From: Pseudomonas chlororaphis
Lineage (GTDB): Bacteria; Pseudomonadota; Gammaproteobacteria; Pseudomonadales; Pseudomonadaceae
Assembly: GCF_000783395.1 (NCBI RefSeq)
Contig: NZ_JSFK01000022.1
Location: 27,258-91,257 of the forward strand
Length of the DNA stretch: 64,000 nt
Direction of reading: 5' to 3'
Shown here piece after piece: positions 26,361 through 34,828 of this stretch; position 1 is the first letter of the stretch, and every line of letters starts with the position of its first letter. Position numbers and translations under genes: made by a program. The notes under the pieces were generated by a model, which did not search any database, was not told the origin of the DNA, and was given only the letters and a program-made list of their open reading frames with translations.

Positions 26361-27499
26361 GAGCGCAGTACCACGCCGCTGTCGTCTTCCCACCAGACGT
26401 AGACTTTGTCGTCCCAGGTCGGGCGCGCACCACGGCGCTCGGCGTTGGCCATGAACGACTGGACGATTTTGCCGCCGGGCAATTCGACGTAGAACACTGA
26501 GTGGCCGCCGAGGTAGGCGATGTCATGCACCTTGCCTTCGGACCAGTTGTAACGGAACTCGGGTTGGGTGGTGCTGACGAGCATTTTTTCCGGACGGATC
26601 GCGTAGGTGACCGACTTGTCCTGCACCGAAGTGCTGACGCCGTGACCGACGTAGATCTTCTGCTGCAAGTCCGGGCTGTGGATGATCGCGTGACCTTCAA
26701 GGTCTTCCACCACGGTGCCGTCGAAGGCGTTCACATTGCCGATGAATTCACAGACCATGCGGCTGACCGGCGCTTCATAGATATCGACCGGGCTGCCGAT
26801 CTGGGCGATCCAGCCGAGGTGCATGATCGCGATACGCTCGGCCATGGTCATGGCCTCTTCCTGGTCGTGGGTCACCATCACGCAGGTCACACCGACGCGT
26901 TCGATGATCTGCACCAGCTCCAGTTGCATCTGCGAGCGCAGCTTTTTATCCAGCGCGCCCATCGGTTCGTCGAGCAGCAACAGCTTCGGACGCTTGGCCA
27001 GCGAGCGGGCGAGGGCGACGCGCTGACGCTGGCCGCCGGACAACTGGTGCGGACGGCGTTTGGCGTATTGAGTCATGTGCACCAGACGCAGCATTTCATC
27101 GACACGGGCGTCTATTTCACTGGCGGGCAAACGGTCTTGCTTGAGGCCGAAGGCGATGTTCTGCGCGACGGTCATGTGCGGGAACAGCGCGTAGGACTGG
27201 AACATCATGTTGATCGGCCGCTCGTACGGCGGCATGTCGGTGATGTCCACGCCGTCGAGCAGAATCCGCCCTTCGGTCGGGCGCTCGAAACCGGCGAGCA
27301 TGCGCAGCAGGGTCGATTTGCCCGAACCGGAGCCACCGAGCAGGGCGAAGATTTCGCCCTGATGGATCTCCAGGGACACATCGTCCACTGCCACGGTTTC
27401 GTCGAACTTCTTGGTGACACGGTCGACTTTCACCAGCACCTTTTTCGGTTGCTGATGACCTTCAAGTGCCTTCCTGTAAGTGCTGGAGGCGTTTGCCAT
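26357..27499 (-). CDS. potG: Polyamine ABC transporter ATP-binding protein, PotG type
   Basis: A 380-residue ATPase. Walker A GGSGSGKST (about 55-63), Q-loop FQSYALFPHM, signature LSGGQRQRV (153-161), Walker B LLLLDEP (173-179) and the switch His in VTHDQEEAM are all present. A C-terminal TOBE-like domain follows (from about residue 270). Start at 27499 is preferred over the longer open frame, which runs through a REPIN. It is first in the potG-potH-potI-potF order; the upstream gap of 371 bases to the gamma-glutamyl hydrolase holds a REPIN. Confidence 0.92.
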   Translation of the reverse strand: MANASSTYRKALEGHQQPKKVLVKVDRVTKKFDETVAVDDVSLEIHQGEIFALLGGSGSGKSTLLRMLAGFERPTEGRILLDGVDITDMPPYERPINMMFQSYALFPHMTVAQNIAFGLKQDRLPASEIDARVDEMLRLVHMTQYAKRRPHQLSGGQRQRVALARSLAKRPKLLLLDEPMGALDKKLRSQMQLELVQIIERVGVTCVMVTHDQEEAMTMAERIAIMHLGWIAQIGSPVDIYEAPVSRMVCEFIGNVNAFDGTVVEDLEGHAIIHSPDLQQKIYVGHGVSTSVQDKSVTYAIRPEKMLVSTTQPEFRYNWSEGKVHDIAYLGGHSVFYVELPGGKIVQSFMANAERRGARPTWDDKVYVWWEDDSGVVLRS

Positions 27500-27599
27500 G
27501 TGAAACTCCCAACAGGTTTCGTTCGCCTGGCCAATGTGGCCGGGCTTAAGTGGATTGCAAGCCTGTAAGCGCGGCTCCGGTCGAATCGCCGCAATACCC

Positions 27600-27691
27600 T
27601 GTGGGAGCTGGCTTGCCAGCGATGGCGGTGGGTCAGTCACCCTTAATGTTGAAGGTGACGGCCTCATCGCTGGCAAGCCAGCTCCCACAGG
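27600..27691. repeat. REPIN upstream of potG
   Basis: An inverted REP pair between the gamma-glutamyl hydrolase gene and potG. No gene is seen elsewhere in 27500-27870. Confidence 0.9.
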
Positions 27692-27870
27692 GTTTTGCAT
27701 TGTTCTGACAGGTATTGCACTTACCGATCCGGCTTGGTCGGCGCCGCCGTCCTGGCTGCCTGGGTCGTACTTGTTGTTATTACGGGTGTTGCTGTTCACG
27801 AATGACGGATGTGCGCAGGCACACCCGACGTCCGTGGGGGCAGTAAATCGTTATGGATTCTTGGGTTGAG

Positions 27871-28632
27871 TCAGCGTTTGTTGCGCCGCGCCGCCCGTTG
27901 CCGGCAAGCCTCGCCGAATGCCTGGAAAATCTTCAGGTAGTTCGGGTTATCGAGCACTTGCCATTCCGGGTGCCATTGCACGCCGAGGGCGAAGGTCGGG
28001 CTGTGCTCGACCGAGACCGCCTCGATCAGACCGTCCGGCGCCACCGCTTCGGCACGCAGGCCGGGGGCGAGGCGGTCGATGCCCTGGCTGTGAATCGAGT
28101 TGACCTGGAACTCGCCCGGCAACTCCAGTGCTTCGAACACGCCGCCGCTCAATACCGTCACGGCGTGGGCCGGTGCGTATTGCACGGCCACATCAGGGCT
28201 GTCGGCTTCACGGTGATCGAGCATGCCCGGCAGCTCATGCACCTTCTGATGCAGGCTGCCGCCGAACGCCACGTTCATTTCCTGGAAGCCCCGGCAAATG
28301 CCAAGCACCGGAACGCCCGCCGCGATGGCTGCACGCAATAAAGGAAGGGTGGTGGCATCCCGCGCCGGATCGTGATCCGTGCCGGGTTCGCTGGCCGGGC
28401 CTTGATAGTGGAAAGGTTCCACATTCGAGGGCGAGCCGGTCAGCAGCAGACCGTCGAGTTGACCGAGCAGGTCTTCGATTTCAGTCAGGTTGCCAAGGGA
28501 AGGAATGACCACCGGCAACCCTTCAGCGCCAACGCTGACAGCACGTACGTACTTGTCGCCGCTGATGTGATAGGGGTGCAGGCCAATCTGTTTGACGCAC
28601 GCAGTAACGCCGATCAATGGCTTGAATGCCAT
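27871..28632 (-). CDS. puuD: Gamma-glutamyl-GABA (gamma-glutamyl-polyamine) hydrolase
   Basis: A 253-residue class-I glutamine-amidotransferase-like hydrolase (PuuD/SpuA/PauD). The nucleophile is Cys113 in LGICRGFQEMN, and His221 and Glu223 lie in VQWHPEW, a complete triad. It releases glutamate from gamma-glutamyl-GABA at the end of the gamma-glutamyl putrescine route. It is divergent from the glutamylpolyamine synthetase gene across a 282-base regulatory region, and upstream of the importer genes on its own strand. Confidence 0.92.
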   Translation of the reverse strand: MAFKPLIGVTACVKQIGLHPYHISGDKYVRAVSVGAEGLPVVIPSLGNLTEIEDLLGQLDGLLLTGSPSNVEPFHYQGPASEPGTDHDPARDATTLPLLRAAIAAGVPVLGICRGFQEMNVAFGGSLHQKVHELPGMLDHREADSPDVAVQYAPAHAVTVLSGGVFEALELPGEFQVNSIHSQGIDRLAPGLRAEAVAPDGLIEAVSVEHSPTFALGVQWHPEWQVLDNPNYLKIFQAFGEACRQRAARRNKR

Positions 28633-28727
28633 TTTTATTCACCTCGAAGTTTGACACTTGAACGAGCTTTTCCGGAGCTTAGCCTCGTTGATTTTAATTA
28701 ACAACTGCCATGTAAAAAATTCTAAAC

Positions 28728-28862
28728 GCCGTTCATCATATCTTCATGATTTCCGGGGCTGTGGTGCCTGCATTGGCACGCAAGTGTTAAAAAAAGCCCG
28801 AAAAATAAACCCTGAACGGCTATCTGTTCGCTATTGACTTCACTTTGCCGTTCGGGTTGACT
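28728..28862. promoter_or_regulatory. Divergent polyamine control region with repeated GCCGTTC sites
   Basis: The heptamer GCCGTTC occurs at 28728 and 28847, and its complement GAACGGC at 28814. TTGACT occurs at 28834 and 28857. The sites lie between two divergent polyamine genes, so they are candidate operators for the PuuR/PauR-type regulator at 34030. No convincing -10 could be paired. Confidence 0.4.
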
Positions 28863-28914
28863 GGCTCGGCGAATCAGCAGTGAACATAATAATTAACAGC
28901 TAAATAGGTGCATC

Positions 28915-30291
28915 ATGTCGGTCCCTCTGCGTACCGTTCAACTCAACGAAGCAAACGCATTCCTTAAGAAATATCCTGAGGTTTTGTACGTCGACCTTCT
29001 GATTGCGGATATGAACGGTGTGGTGCGCGGCAAGCGCATCGAACGCACCAGTCTTCATAAGGTTTACGAGAAAGGCATCAACCTGCCGGCCTCGCTTTTC
29101 GCCCTCGACATCAATGGCTCCACGGTGGAAAGCACCGGCCTGGGTCTGGACATCGGCGACGCTGACCGCATCTGCTACCCGATCCCCGGCACCCTGAGCA
29201 TCGAGCCGTGGCAGAAGCGCCCAACTGCACAACTCTTGATGACCATGCACGAGATCGAAGGCCAGCCGTTCTTCGCTGACCCGCGTGAAGTGCTGGCCAA
29301 CGTCGTGCGCAAATTCGATGACCTCGGTCTGACTATCTGCGCGGCATTCGAACTCGAGTTCTATCTGATCGACCAGGACAACGTGAACGGTCGTCCGCAA
29401 TCGCCACGTTCGCCGGTGTCCGGCAAGCGTCCGGTGTCGACTCAGGTGTACCTGATCGACGATCTCGACGAATACGTCGATTGCCTGCAAGACATCCTCG
29501 AAGGCGCGAAAGAGCAGGGCATCCCGGCTGACGCGATCGTCAAGGAAAGCGCCCCGGCGCAGTTCGAAGTCAACCTGCATCACGTCTCCGACCCGATCAA
29601 GGCGTGCGACTACGCCGTCCTGCTCAAGCGTCTGGTGAAGAACATCGCCTACGACCACGAGATGGACACCACCTTCATGGCCAAGCCGTATCCGGGCCAG
29701 GCGGGCAACGGTCTGCACGTACACACTTCGATCCTGGACAAAGAAGGCAACAACATCTTCGCCAGCGAGGATCCCGAGCAGAACGCCGCACTGCGTCACG
29801 CGATCGGCGGTGTGCTGGAGACCCTGCCTGCGCAAATGGCGTTCCTCTGCCCGAACGTCAACTCGTACCGCCGCTTTGGCGCGCAGTTCTACGTACCGAA
29901 CTCGCCGAGCTGGGGCATCGACAACCGCACCGTGGCCGTGCGCGTACCGACCGGTTCGCCGGACGCCGTGCGCATCGAGCACCGTGTCGCCGGTGCCGAC
30001 GCCAACCCGTACTTGCTGATGGCGTCGGTGCTGGCCGGTATTCACCACGGCCTGACCAATCAGATCGAACCGGGCGCCCCGGTGGAAGGCAACAGCTACG
30101 AGCAGAACGAACAGAGCCTGCCGAACAACCTGCGTGATGCACTGCGCGAGCTGGACGACAGCGAAGTCATGGCCCGCTACATCGACCCGATGTACATCGA
30201 CGTGTTTGTCGCGTGCAAGGAAAGCGAGCTGGCCGAGTTCGAGAACTCGATTTCTGATCTTGAGTACAACTGGTATCTGCATACGGTGTGA
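28915..30291 (+). CDS. puuA: Glutamylpolyamine synthetase (glutamine-synthetase family)
   Basis: A 458-residue GS-fold ligase that joins glutamate to putrescine or other polyamines with ATP, the first step of the gamma-glutamyl pathway. Seen: N-terminal beta-grasp MNGVVRGKRI, FELEFYL and ESAPAQFEVNLHH (metal Glu residues), KPYPGQAGNGLHVHTS, and NSYRRFGAQFYVPNSPSWG then RIEHRVAGADANPYL at the active site. It lacks the adenylylation-loop type C-terminus of GlnA. Context (hydrolase, dehydrogenase, oxidase, transporter) supports the polyamine role over nitrogen assimilation. Confidence 0.92.
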   Translation: MSVPLRTVQLNEANAFLKKYPEVLYVDLLIADMNGVVRGKRIERTSLHKVYEKGINLPASLFALDINGSTVESTGLGLDIGDADRICYPIPGTLSIEPWQKRPTAQLLMTMHEIEGQPFFADPREVLANVVRKFDDLGLTICAAFELEFYLIDQDNVNGRPQSPRSPVSGKRPVSTQVYLIDDLDEYVDCLQDILEGAKEQGIPADAIVKESAPAQFEVNLHHVSDPIKACDYAVLLKRLVKNIAYDHEMDTTFMAKPYPGQAGNGLHVHTSILDKEGNNIFASEDPEQNAALRHAIGGVLETLPAQMAFLCPNVNSYRRFGAQFYVPNSPSWGIDNRTVAVRVPTGSPDAVRIEHRVAGADANPYLLMASVLAGIHHGLTNQIEPGAPVEGNSYEQNEQSLPNNLRDALRELDDSEVMARYIDPMYIDVFVACKESELAEFENSISDLEYNWYLHTV

Positions 30292-30320
30292 TTGGCTGAG
30301 GCCCTCAAAAGCTGAAGAGC

Positions 30321-30497
30321 CCCTCACCCTAACCCTCTCTCCGAGGGAGAGGGGACTGACCGAGTTGTCTTGAGATATTCAGCGACCTGAACGATCCAGT
30401 CGATTATGGATTCGGCAAAGATTTTTCAGGTCGGCGGAGATTCTGAGCATCCCCCGATCGGTCCCCTCTACCTCCGGGAGAGGGCTAGGGTGAGGGC
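30321..30497. repeat. MITE-like inverted-repeat element, copy B
   Basis: Ends are CCCTCACCCTAACCCTCTC and GAGAGGGCTAGGGTGAGGG. The interior holds AGTCGATTATGGATTC and TTTCAGGTCGGCG segments like the other copies. It sits inside the polyamine gene run, between the synthetase and the aldehyde dehydrogenase. Confidence 0.8.
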
Positions 30498-30562
30498 AGC
30501 CATCCCAAGCCAGACATCGCAGCCAGACAACACCCCCAATCCCCCCTTGTCGAGCCACAACA

Positions 30563-32053
30563 ATGACAACGACCCGCAACGACTGGGAACAACGCTTCCA
30601 GTCCCTGACCATCGAAGCCCGCGCGTTCATCAACGGTGAATACCGCCCGGCCATCAGTGGCGACACCTTCGAATGCCTGAGCCCCGTCGACGGCCGTTTC
30701 CTCGCCTCCGTGGCCAGCACCGATGAAGCCGACGCCAACCTCGCCGTTGAAGTCGCGCGCCAGTCTTTCGAGTCCGGCGTGTGGGCAAAAAAAGCCCCTG
30801 CCGAGCGCAAGCGCATCCTGATCCGCTTCGCCGATCTGATCCTGCAGAACCAGGACGAACTAGCGCTGCTGGAAACCCTCGACATGGGTAAACCGATCAG
30901 CGATTCGATGAGCATCGACATCCCGGCGACCGCCAACGCGATCCGCTGGAGCGCCGAAGCTATCGACAAGATCTACGACGAAGTCGCCGCCACTCCGCAC
31001 GACCAACTCGGCCTCGTCACTCGCGAACCATCCGGCGTAGTCGCGGCCATCGTGCCGTGGAACTTCCCGTTGATCATGGCCAGCTGGAAGTTCGCTCCAG
31101 CGCTGGCGGCGGGCAACTCGTTCATTCTCAAGCCTTCGGAAAAGTCGCCGCTGACCGCAATCCGCATCGCGCAGTTGGCGCTGGATGCCGGCATTCCGAA
31201 AGGCGTGTTCAACGTCCTGCCAGGCTTCGGCCACACCGTCGGCAAAGCGTTGGCGTTGCACATGGACGTCGACGTGCTGGCCTTCACCGGCTCCACGGCG
31301 ATTGCCAAGCAACTGATGATTTATGCCGGCCAAAGCAACATGAAACGCGTCTGGCTCGAAGCAGGGGGCAAGAGCCCGAACGTGGTGTTTGCCGACGCAC
31401 CGGATTTGCGCGCGGCAGCACAAGCGGCGGCCGGCGCCATTGCCTTCAACCAGGGCGAAGTGTGCACGGCGGGTTCGCGCTTGCTGGTCGAGCGTTCGAT
31501 CCGCGAGCAATTCATTCCGCTGTTGGTGGAAGCGCTGCAAGCGTGGAAACCGGGTCATTCGCTGGATCCTGCGACCACCGTTGGCGCGGTGGTCGATCAG
31601 CGTCAACTCGACAACGTGCTGCGCTACATCAGCATCGGTCGCGAGCAGGGCGCCGAGCTGATCGCTGGCGGTCAACGCACCCTCGAAGAAACCGGTGGCC
31701 TCTATGTGCAACCGGCGCTGTTCGACGGCGTGACCAACGCGATGACCATCGCTCAGGAAGAAATCTTTGGCCCAGTGCTGGCGCTGATCACCTTCGACAG
31801 CGCTGAAGAAGCGCTGCAGATCGCCAACGACAGCATCTTTGGCCTCGCCGCCGGTGTCTGGACCAGCAACCTCAGCAAGGCGCACATCTTCGCCCGTGGC
31901 CTGCGTGCCGGTAGCGTGTGGGTCAACCAGTACGACGGCGGCGACATGACCGCGCCGTTTGGTGGATTCAAGCAGTCGGGCAACGGTCGCGATAAATCGC
32001 TGCACGCGTTCGACAAGTACACCGAGCTGAAAGCGACCTGGATCAAGCTCTGA
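30563..32053 (+). CDS. puuC: NAD(P)-dependent aldehyde dehydrogenase (PuuC/KauB type)
   Basis: A 496-residue aldehyde dehydrogenase, cytoplasmic, that oxidises gamma-glutamyl-aminobutyraldehyde and related omega-amino aldehydes. Catalytic residues are in place: Asn167 (VPWNFPL), Lys190, Glu266 (LEAGGKSP) and Cys301 (NQGEVCTAG). The N-terminus (WEQRFQSLTIEARAFINGEY) is the PuuC/KauB form. It is preceded by a MITE-like element and followed after 49 bases by the FAD oxidase. Confidence 0.92.
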   Translation: MTTTRNDWEQRFQSLTIEARAFINGEYRPAISGDTFECLSPVDGRFLASVASTDEADANLAVEVARQSFESGVWAKKAPAERKRILIRFADLILQNQDELALLETLDMGKPISDSMSIDIPATANAIRWSAEAIDKIYDEVAATPHDQLGLVTREPSGVVAAIVPWNFPLIMASWKFAPALAAGNSFILKPSEKSPLTAIRIAQLALDAGIPKGVFNVLPGFGHTVGKALALHMDVDVLAFTGSTAIAKQLMIYAGQSNMKRVWLEAGGKSPNVVFADAPDLRAAAQAAAGAIAFNQGEVCTAGSRLLVERSIREQFIPLLVEALQAWKPGHSLDPATTVGAVVDQRQLDNVLRYISIGREQGAELIAGGQRTLEETGGLYVQPALFDGVTNAMTIAQEEIFGPVLALITFDSAEEALQIANDSIFGLAAGVWTSNLSKAHIFARGLRAGSVWVNQYDGGDMTAPFGGFKQSGNGRDKSLHAFDKYTELKATWIKL

Positions 32054-32102
32054 CTCTATTACAGCGGTGGTCGCCGTTTATTGGCGGCCCTCGGAGAAAC
32101 GT

Positions 32103-33386
32103 ATGAAACAGCAACACGTAAACAGCTACTACGCCGCCACCCGCAATGAAGTCATCGACTTTCCGGTTCTGGAAGAGTCGGTCGAGTGCGACGTTTGCAT
32201 CATCGGCGCCGGTTACACCGGCCTGTCCTCGGCGCTGTTCCTGACCGAAGCCGGCTACAAAGTGACGGTGCTGGAAGCGGCCAAAGTCGGCTACGGCGCC
32301 AGCGGTCGCAACGGCGGTCAACTGGTCAACTCGTACAGCCGCGACGTCGATGTGATTGAAGAGCGCTACGGCGACAAGACTGCGGAAATCCTCGGCAGCA
32401 TGATCTTCGAAGGCGCCGACATCATTCGTTCGCGCATCAAGGAATACGACATCCAATGCGACTACCGCCCGGGCGGTATCTTTGCAGCGATGAACAAGAA
32501 ACAACTCAACGGTCTGGCCGAGCAGAAGCGCGGTTGGGAACGTTACGGCAACCGCAATCTGAAGATGCTCGACGCGGCTGACATTCGTCGCGAAGTCGGC
32601 TCCGATGCTTACGTTGGTGGTCTGCTCGACATGCAGGGCGGCCACGTTCACCCGCTGAACCTGGCGCTCGGTGAGGCGGCTGCGATCACACGTTTGGGTG
32701 GCAAGATCTACGAGCAATCGGCGGCCGTGGAAATCAAATACGGCGAGCCGAACGTCGTGCGCACCGCCAAAGGTCAGGTCCGCGCCAAGTACCTGCTGAT
32801 CGCCGGCAACGCCTACTTGCCGCAAGGCCTCGACAACCGCGTCACCGCGAAAAGCATGCCGTGCGGCTCGCAGATCGTCGTCACCGAACCGTTGACCGAG
32901 AAACAGGCGCGCAGCCTGATCACCAACAACTACTGCGTCGAAGACTGCAACTATCTGTTGGATTACTACCGCCTCACCGCCGACAACCGCTTGCTGTACG
33001 GCGGCGGCGTGGTCTACGGCGCGCGTGAACCGGACGACATCGAACAACTGATCCGCCCGAAGATCCTCAAGACCTTCCCGCAGCTCAAAGACGTCAAGAT
33101 CGACTACCGCTGGACCGGCAACTTCCTGCTGACCATGTCACGCATGCCGCAATTCGGCCGCATCGAAAAGAACGCCTACTACATGCAAGGCTACAGCGGC
33201 CACGGCGTCACCTGCTCGCATCTGGCCGGCAAACTGATCTCGGAAATGATCCGCGGCGACGCCGAACGCTTCGACGCCTTCGCATCGCTGCCGCACATGC
33301 CAATGATCGGTGGCCGCACCTTCTCCGCGCCACTGACCGCCCTCGGCGCCGTCTACTACTCGCTGCGCGACCGCTTCGGCATCTAA
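32103..33386 (+). CDS. puuB: Gamma-glutamylpolyamine oxidase (FAD-dependent, DAO fold)
   Basis: A 427-residue flavoprotein. The dinucleotide motif CIIGAGYTGLSS (Gly35, Gly37, Gly40), YGASGRNGGQ for FAD contact, and the C-terminal MQGYSGHGVTCSHLAGKL are the PuuB/PauB pattern. It oxidises gamma-glutamyl-putrescine to the aldehyde used by PuuC, producing hydrogen peroxide and ammonia. ATG 32103 follows CTCGGAGAAACGT and gives the family start MKQQHVNSYYAAT. A paralogue lies at 45412-46695. Confidence 0.9.
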   Translation: MKQQHVNSYYAATRNEVIDFPVLEESVECDVCIIGAGYTGLSSALFLTEAGYKVTVLEAAKVGYGASGRNGGQLVNSYSRDVDVIEERYGDKTAEILGSMIFEGADIIRSRIKEYDIQCDYRPGGIFAAMNKKQLNGLAEQKRGWERYGNRNLKMLDAADIRREVGSDAYVGGLLDMQGGHVHPLNLALGEAAAITRLGGKIYEQSAAVEIKYGEPNVVRTAKGQVRAKYLLIAGNAYLPQGLDNRVTAKSMPCGSQIVVTEPLTEKQARSLITNNYCVEDCNYLLDYYRLTADNRLLYGGGVVYGAREPDDIEQLIRPKILKTFPQLKDVKIDYRWTGNFLLTMSRMPQFGRIEKNAYYMQGYSGHGVTCSHLAGKLISEMIRGDAERFDAFASLPHMPMIGGRTFSAPLTALGAVYYSLRDRFGI

Positions 33387-33396
33387 GTTACCTCCC

Positions 33397-33430
33397 CGGC
33401 GGCGGTCCCCAAGACCCCGCCGGTTTTTCT
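33397..33430 (+). terminator. Rho-independent terminator after puuB-like gene
   Basis: CCGGCGG and CCGCCGG pair around a 14-base loop and are followed by TTTTTC, ten bases past the stop codon. This closes the rightward polyamine operon before the regulator. Confidence 0.75.
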
Positions 33431-33456
33431 TATCGCAACACTCCCTGATATCCAAA

Positions 33457-33691
33457 TGTGGGAGCTGGCTTGCCAGCGATTAGGCCAGCAAACACAACAT
33501 CAATCCGACTGAAACACCAAAGATCAAATTGTAGGAGTGAGCCTGCTCGCGATGAGGTTAGAAAGGACACCATCACTCCCGCTGACACACCACAAAACCT
33601 GTGGGAGCTGGCTTGCCAGCGATGGCGGTCTTTCAGCAAAAGGGATGTTGAATGTGCCACCCAATCGCTGGCAAGCCAGCTCCCACAGGTT
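33457..33691. repeat. Cluster of four REP units
   Basis: Units at about 33457-33482, 33530-33555 (variant GTAGGAGTGAGCCTGCTCGCG), 33600-33626 and 33663-33691. The last two form an inverted pair. Confidence 0.88.
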
Positions 33692-33904
33692 TTGTATTCA
33701 GCCCAGAATTACCACCGGCAGGTTCATTTCACCCACCGTCCATCGAACCTGCTGAGCAACACCGGCAAACGTGATTTAATAGCCGCCTTTCACGGTTCCG
33801 GGACACGGGAGCAACGTGATCCGCGCCCTCGGCGCGTCACCCGCCACCCACCCCCATTACCCGTGGGTCTGCGCGAGAACCGCCGAGCGGCGATCAGGCA
33901 AGGC

Positions 33905-33962
33905 AAAAACAGGCGAGGAAGCGGAGTGTAGGGCCCTACATGAGCATTCCGAGCCTGTTTTT
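33905..33962. promoter_or_regulatory. Nested palindrome upstream of the XRE-cupin regulator
   Basis: AAAAACAGGC (33905-33914) and GCCTGTTTTT (33953-33962) form outer arms. TGTAGGGCCCTACA (33927-33940) is a perfect inner palindrome, with exactly 12 bases on each side between inner and outer arms. It lies 68 bases before the regulator start. It could be an operator, an mRNA leader structure or a dispersed element. Confidence 0.55.
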
Positions 33963-34029
33963 AACGCAGCATGATCGTCGCGCAGGCAGTTTTCGCGCAG
34001 AGCCTAAGTACTTCTCACATAAGGCAGTC

Positions 34030-34578
34030 ATGGATACGGGTTCTCGACTCAAACTAGTACGCGAAAGCTACAAACTCTCCCAGCGCGAGCTGGCCCGACG
34101 TAGCGGCGTGACCAATGCCACCATCTCCCTGATCGAACAGAATCGCGTCAGCCCCTCCGTCAGCTCACTGAAAAAGCTACTCGAAGGCATACCGATGTCC
34201 CTGGCCGACTTCTTCACCTTCGACCAACCCCCGCGCGAACACCAATACGTCTTCCGCGCCAACGAACAACCCGACCTCGGCCGCCACGGCCTGCGCCTGC
34301 TGCTGATCGGCGCCTCTGTGCCCAGCCGCCAGATGCGCTTGCTGCGCGAGCAATACGCACCGGGTGCGAGTTCCGGGGAAGAGCCGATTGTGCATGCGGA
34401 AGGCGAGGAGTGTGGGCTGGTGACGCGGGGCACGGTGGAGTTGACGGTGGATGGGTCGGTGAGTGTGCTGAATGCGGGGGATGGGTATTACTTTCCGACG
34501 ACGCTGCCGCATAAGTTTCGGAATATCGGGGCGGATGAGGCTGAGATTATTAGTGCGAATACGCCGGCGAATTTTTGA
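34030..34578 (+). CDS. puuR: XRE-family regulator with cupin domain (PuuR/PauR-like)
   Basis: A 182-residue regulator: HTH of XRE type in residues 5-60 (LSQRELARRSGVTNATISLIEQ, partly quoted), then a C-terminal cupin (about 110-178; EECGLVTRGTVEL, GDGYYFPTTLPHKF). Length and layout match PuuR of E. coli and PauR of P. aeruginosa, which repress putrescine catabolic genes and respond to polyamines. It ends the polyamine island. ATG 34030 gives the family start MDTGSRLKLVRE; an in-frame ATG at 33940 falls inside the palindrome and is less likely. Confidence 0.87.
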   Translation: MDTGSRLKLVRESYKLSQRELARRSGVTNATISLIEQNRVSPSVSSLKKLLEGIPMSLADFFTFDQPPREHQYVFRANEQPDLGRHGLRLLLIGASVPSRQMRLLREQYAPGASSGEEPIVHAEGEECGLVTRGTVELTVDGSVSVLNAGDGYYFPTTLPHKFRNIGADEAEIISANTPANF

Positions 34579-34602
34579 GACTGGCCAATTGTCGCGCACA
34601 AT

Positions 34603-34628
34603 AAAAACCGCAGGAATGCGGTTTTTTA
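34603..34628 (+). terminator. Rho-independent terminator after the PuuR-like gene
   Basis: AAAAACCGCA and TGCGGTTTTTT form a stem with loop GGAA and a U-tract. It marks the boundary with the AT-rich insert. Confidence 0.85.
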
Positions 34629-34828
34629 TTGCTCGAAAAATAGCTCGTTTCCAAGTCCACAGTTTTCCATATGATTCTTTTGTGCCATTATCTTGTTCGA
34701 AGCTTCGATTACCAAGGCTTTTGGAAGTTGTAAGTGCTTAATTGGTGGTTGTAGGGATTGGTGTTCCTCTTGAAGTTTGATTGTAGGGTGTTTTTGCAAA
34801 ATCGATGAAAATCTATGGAGGGATAGCT

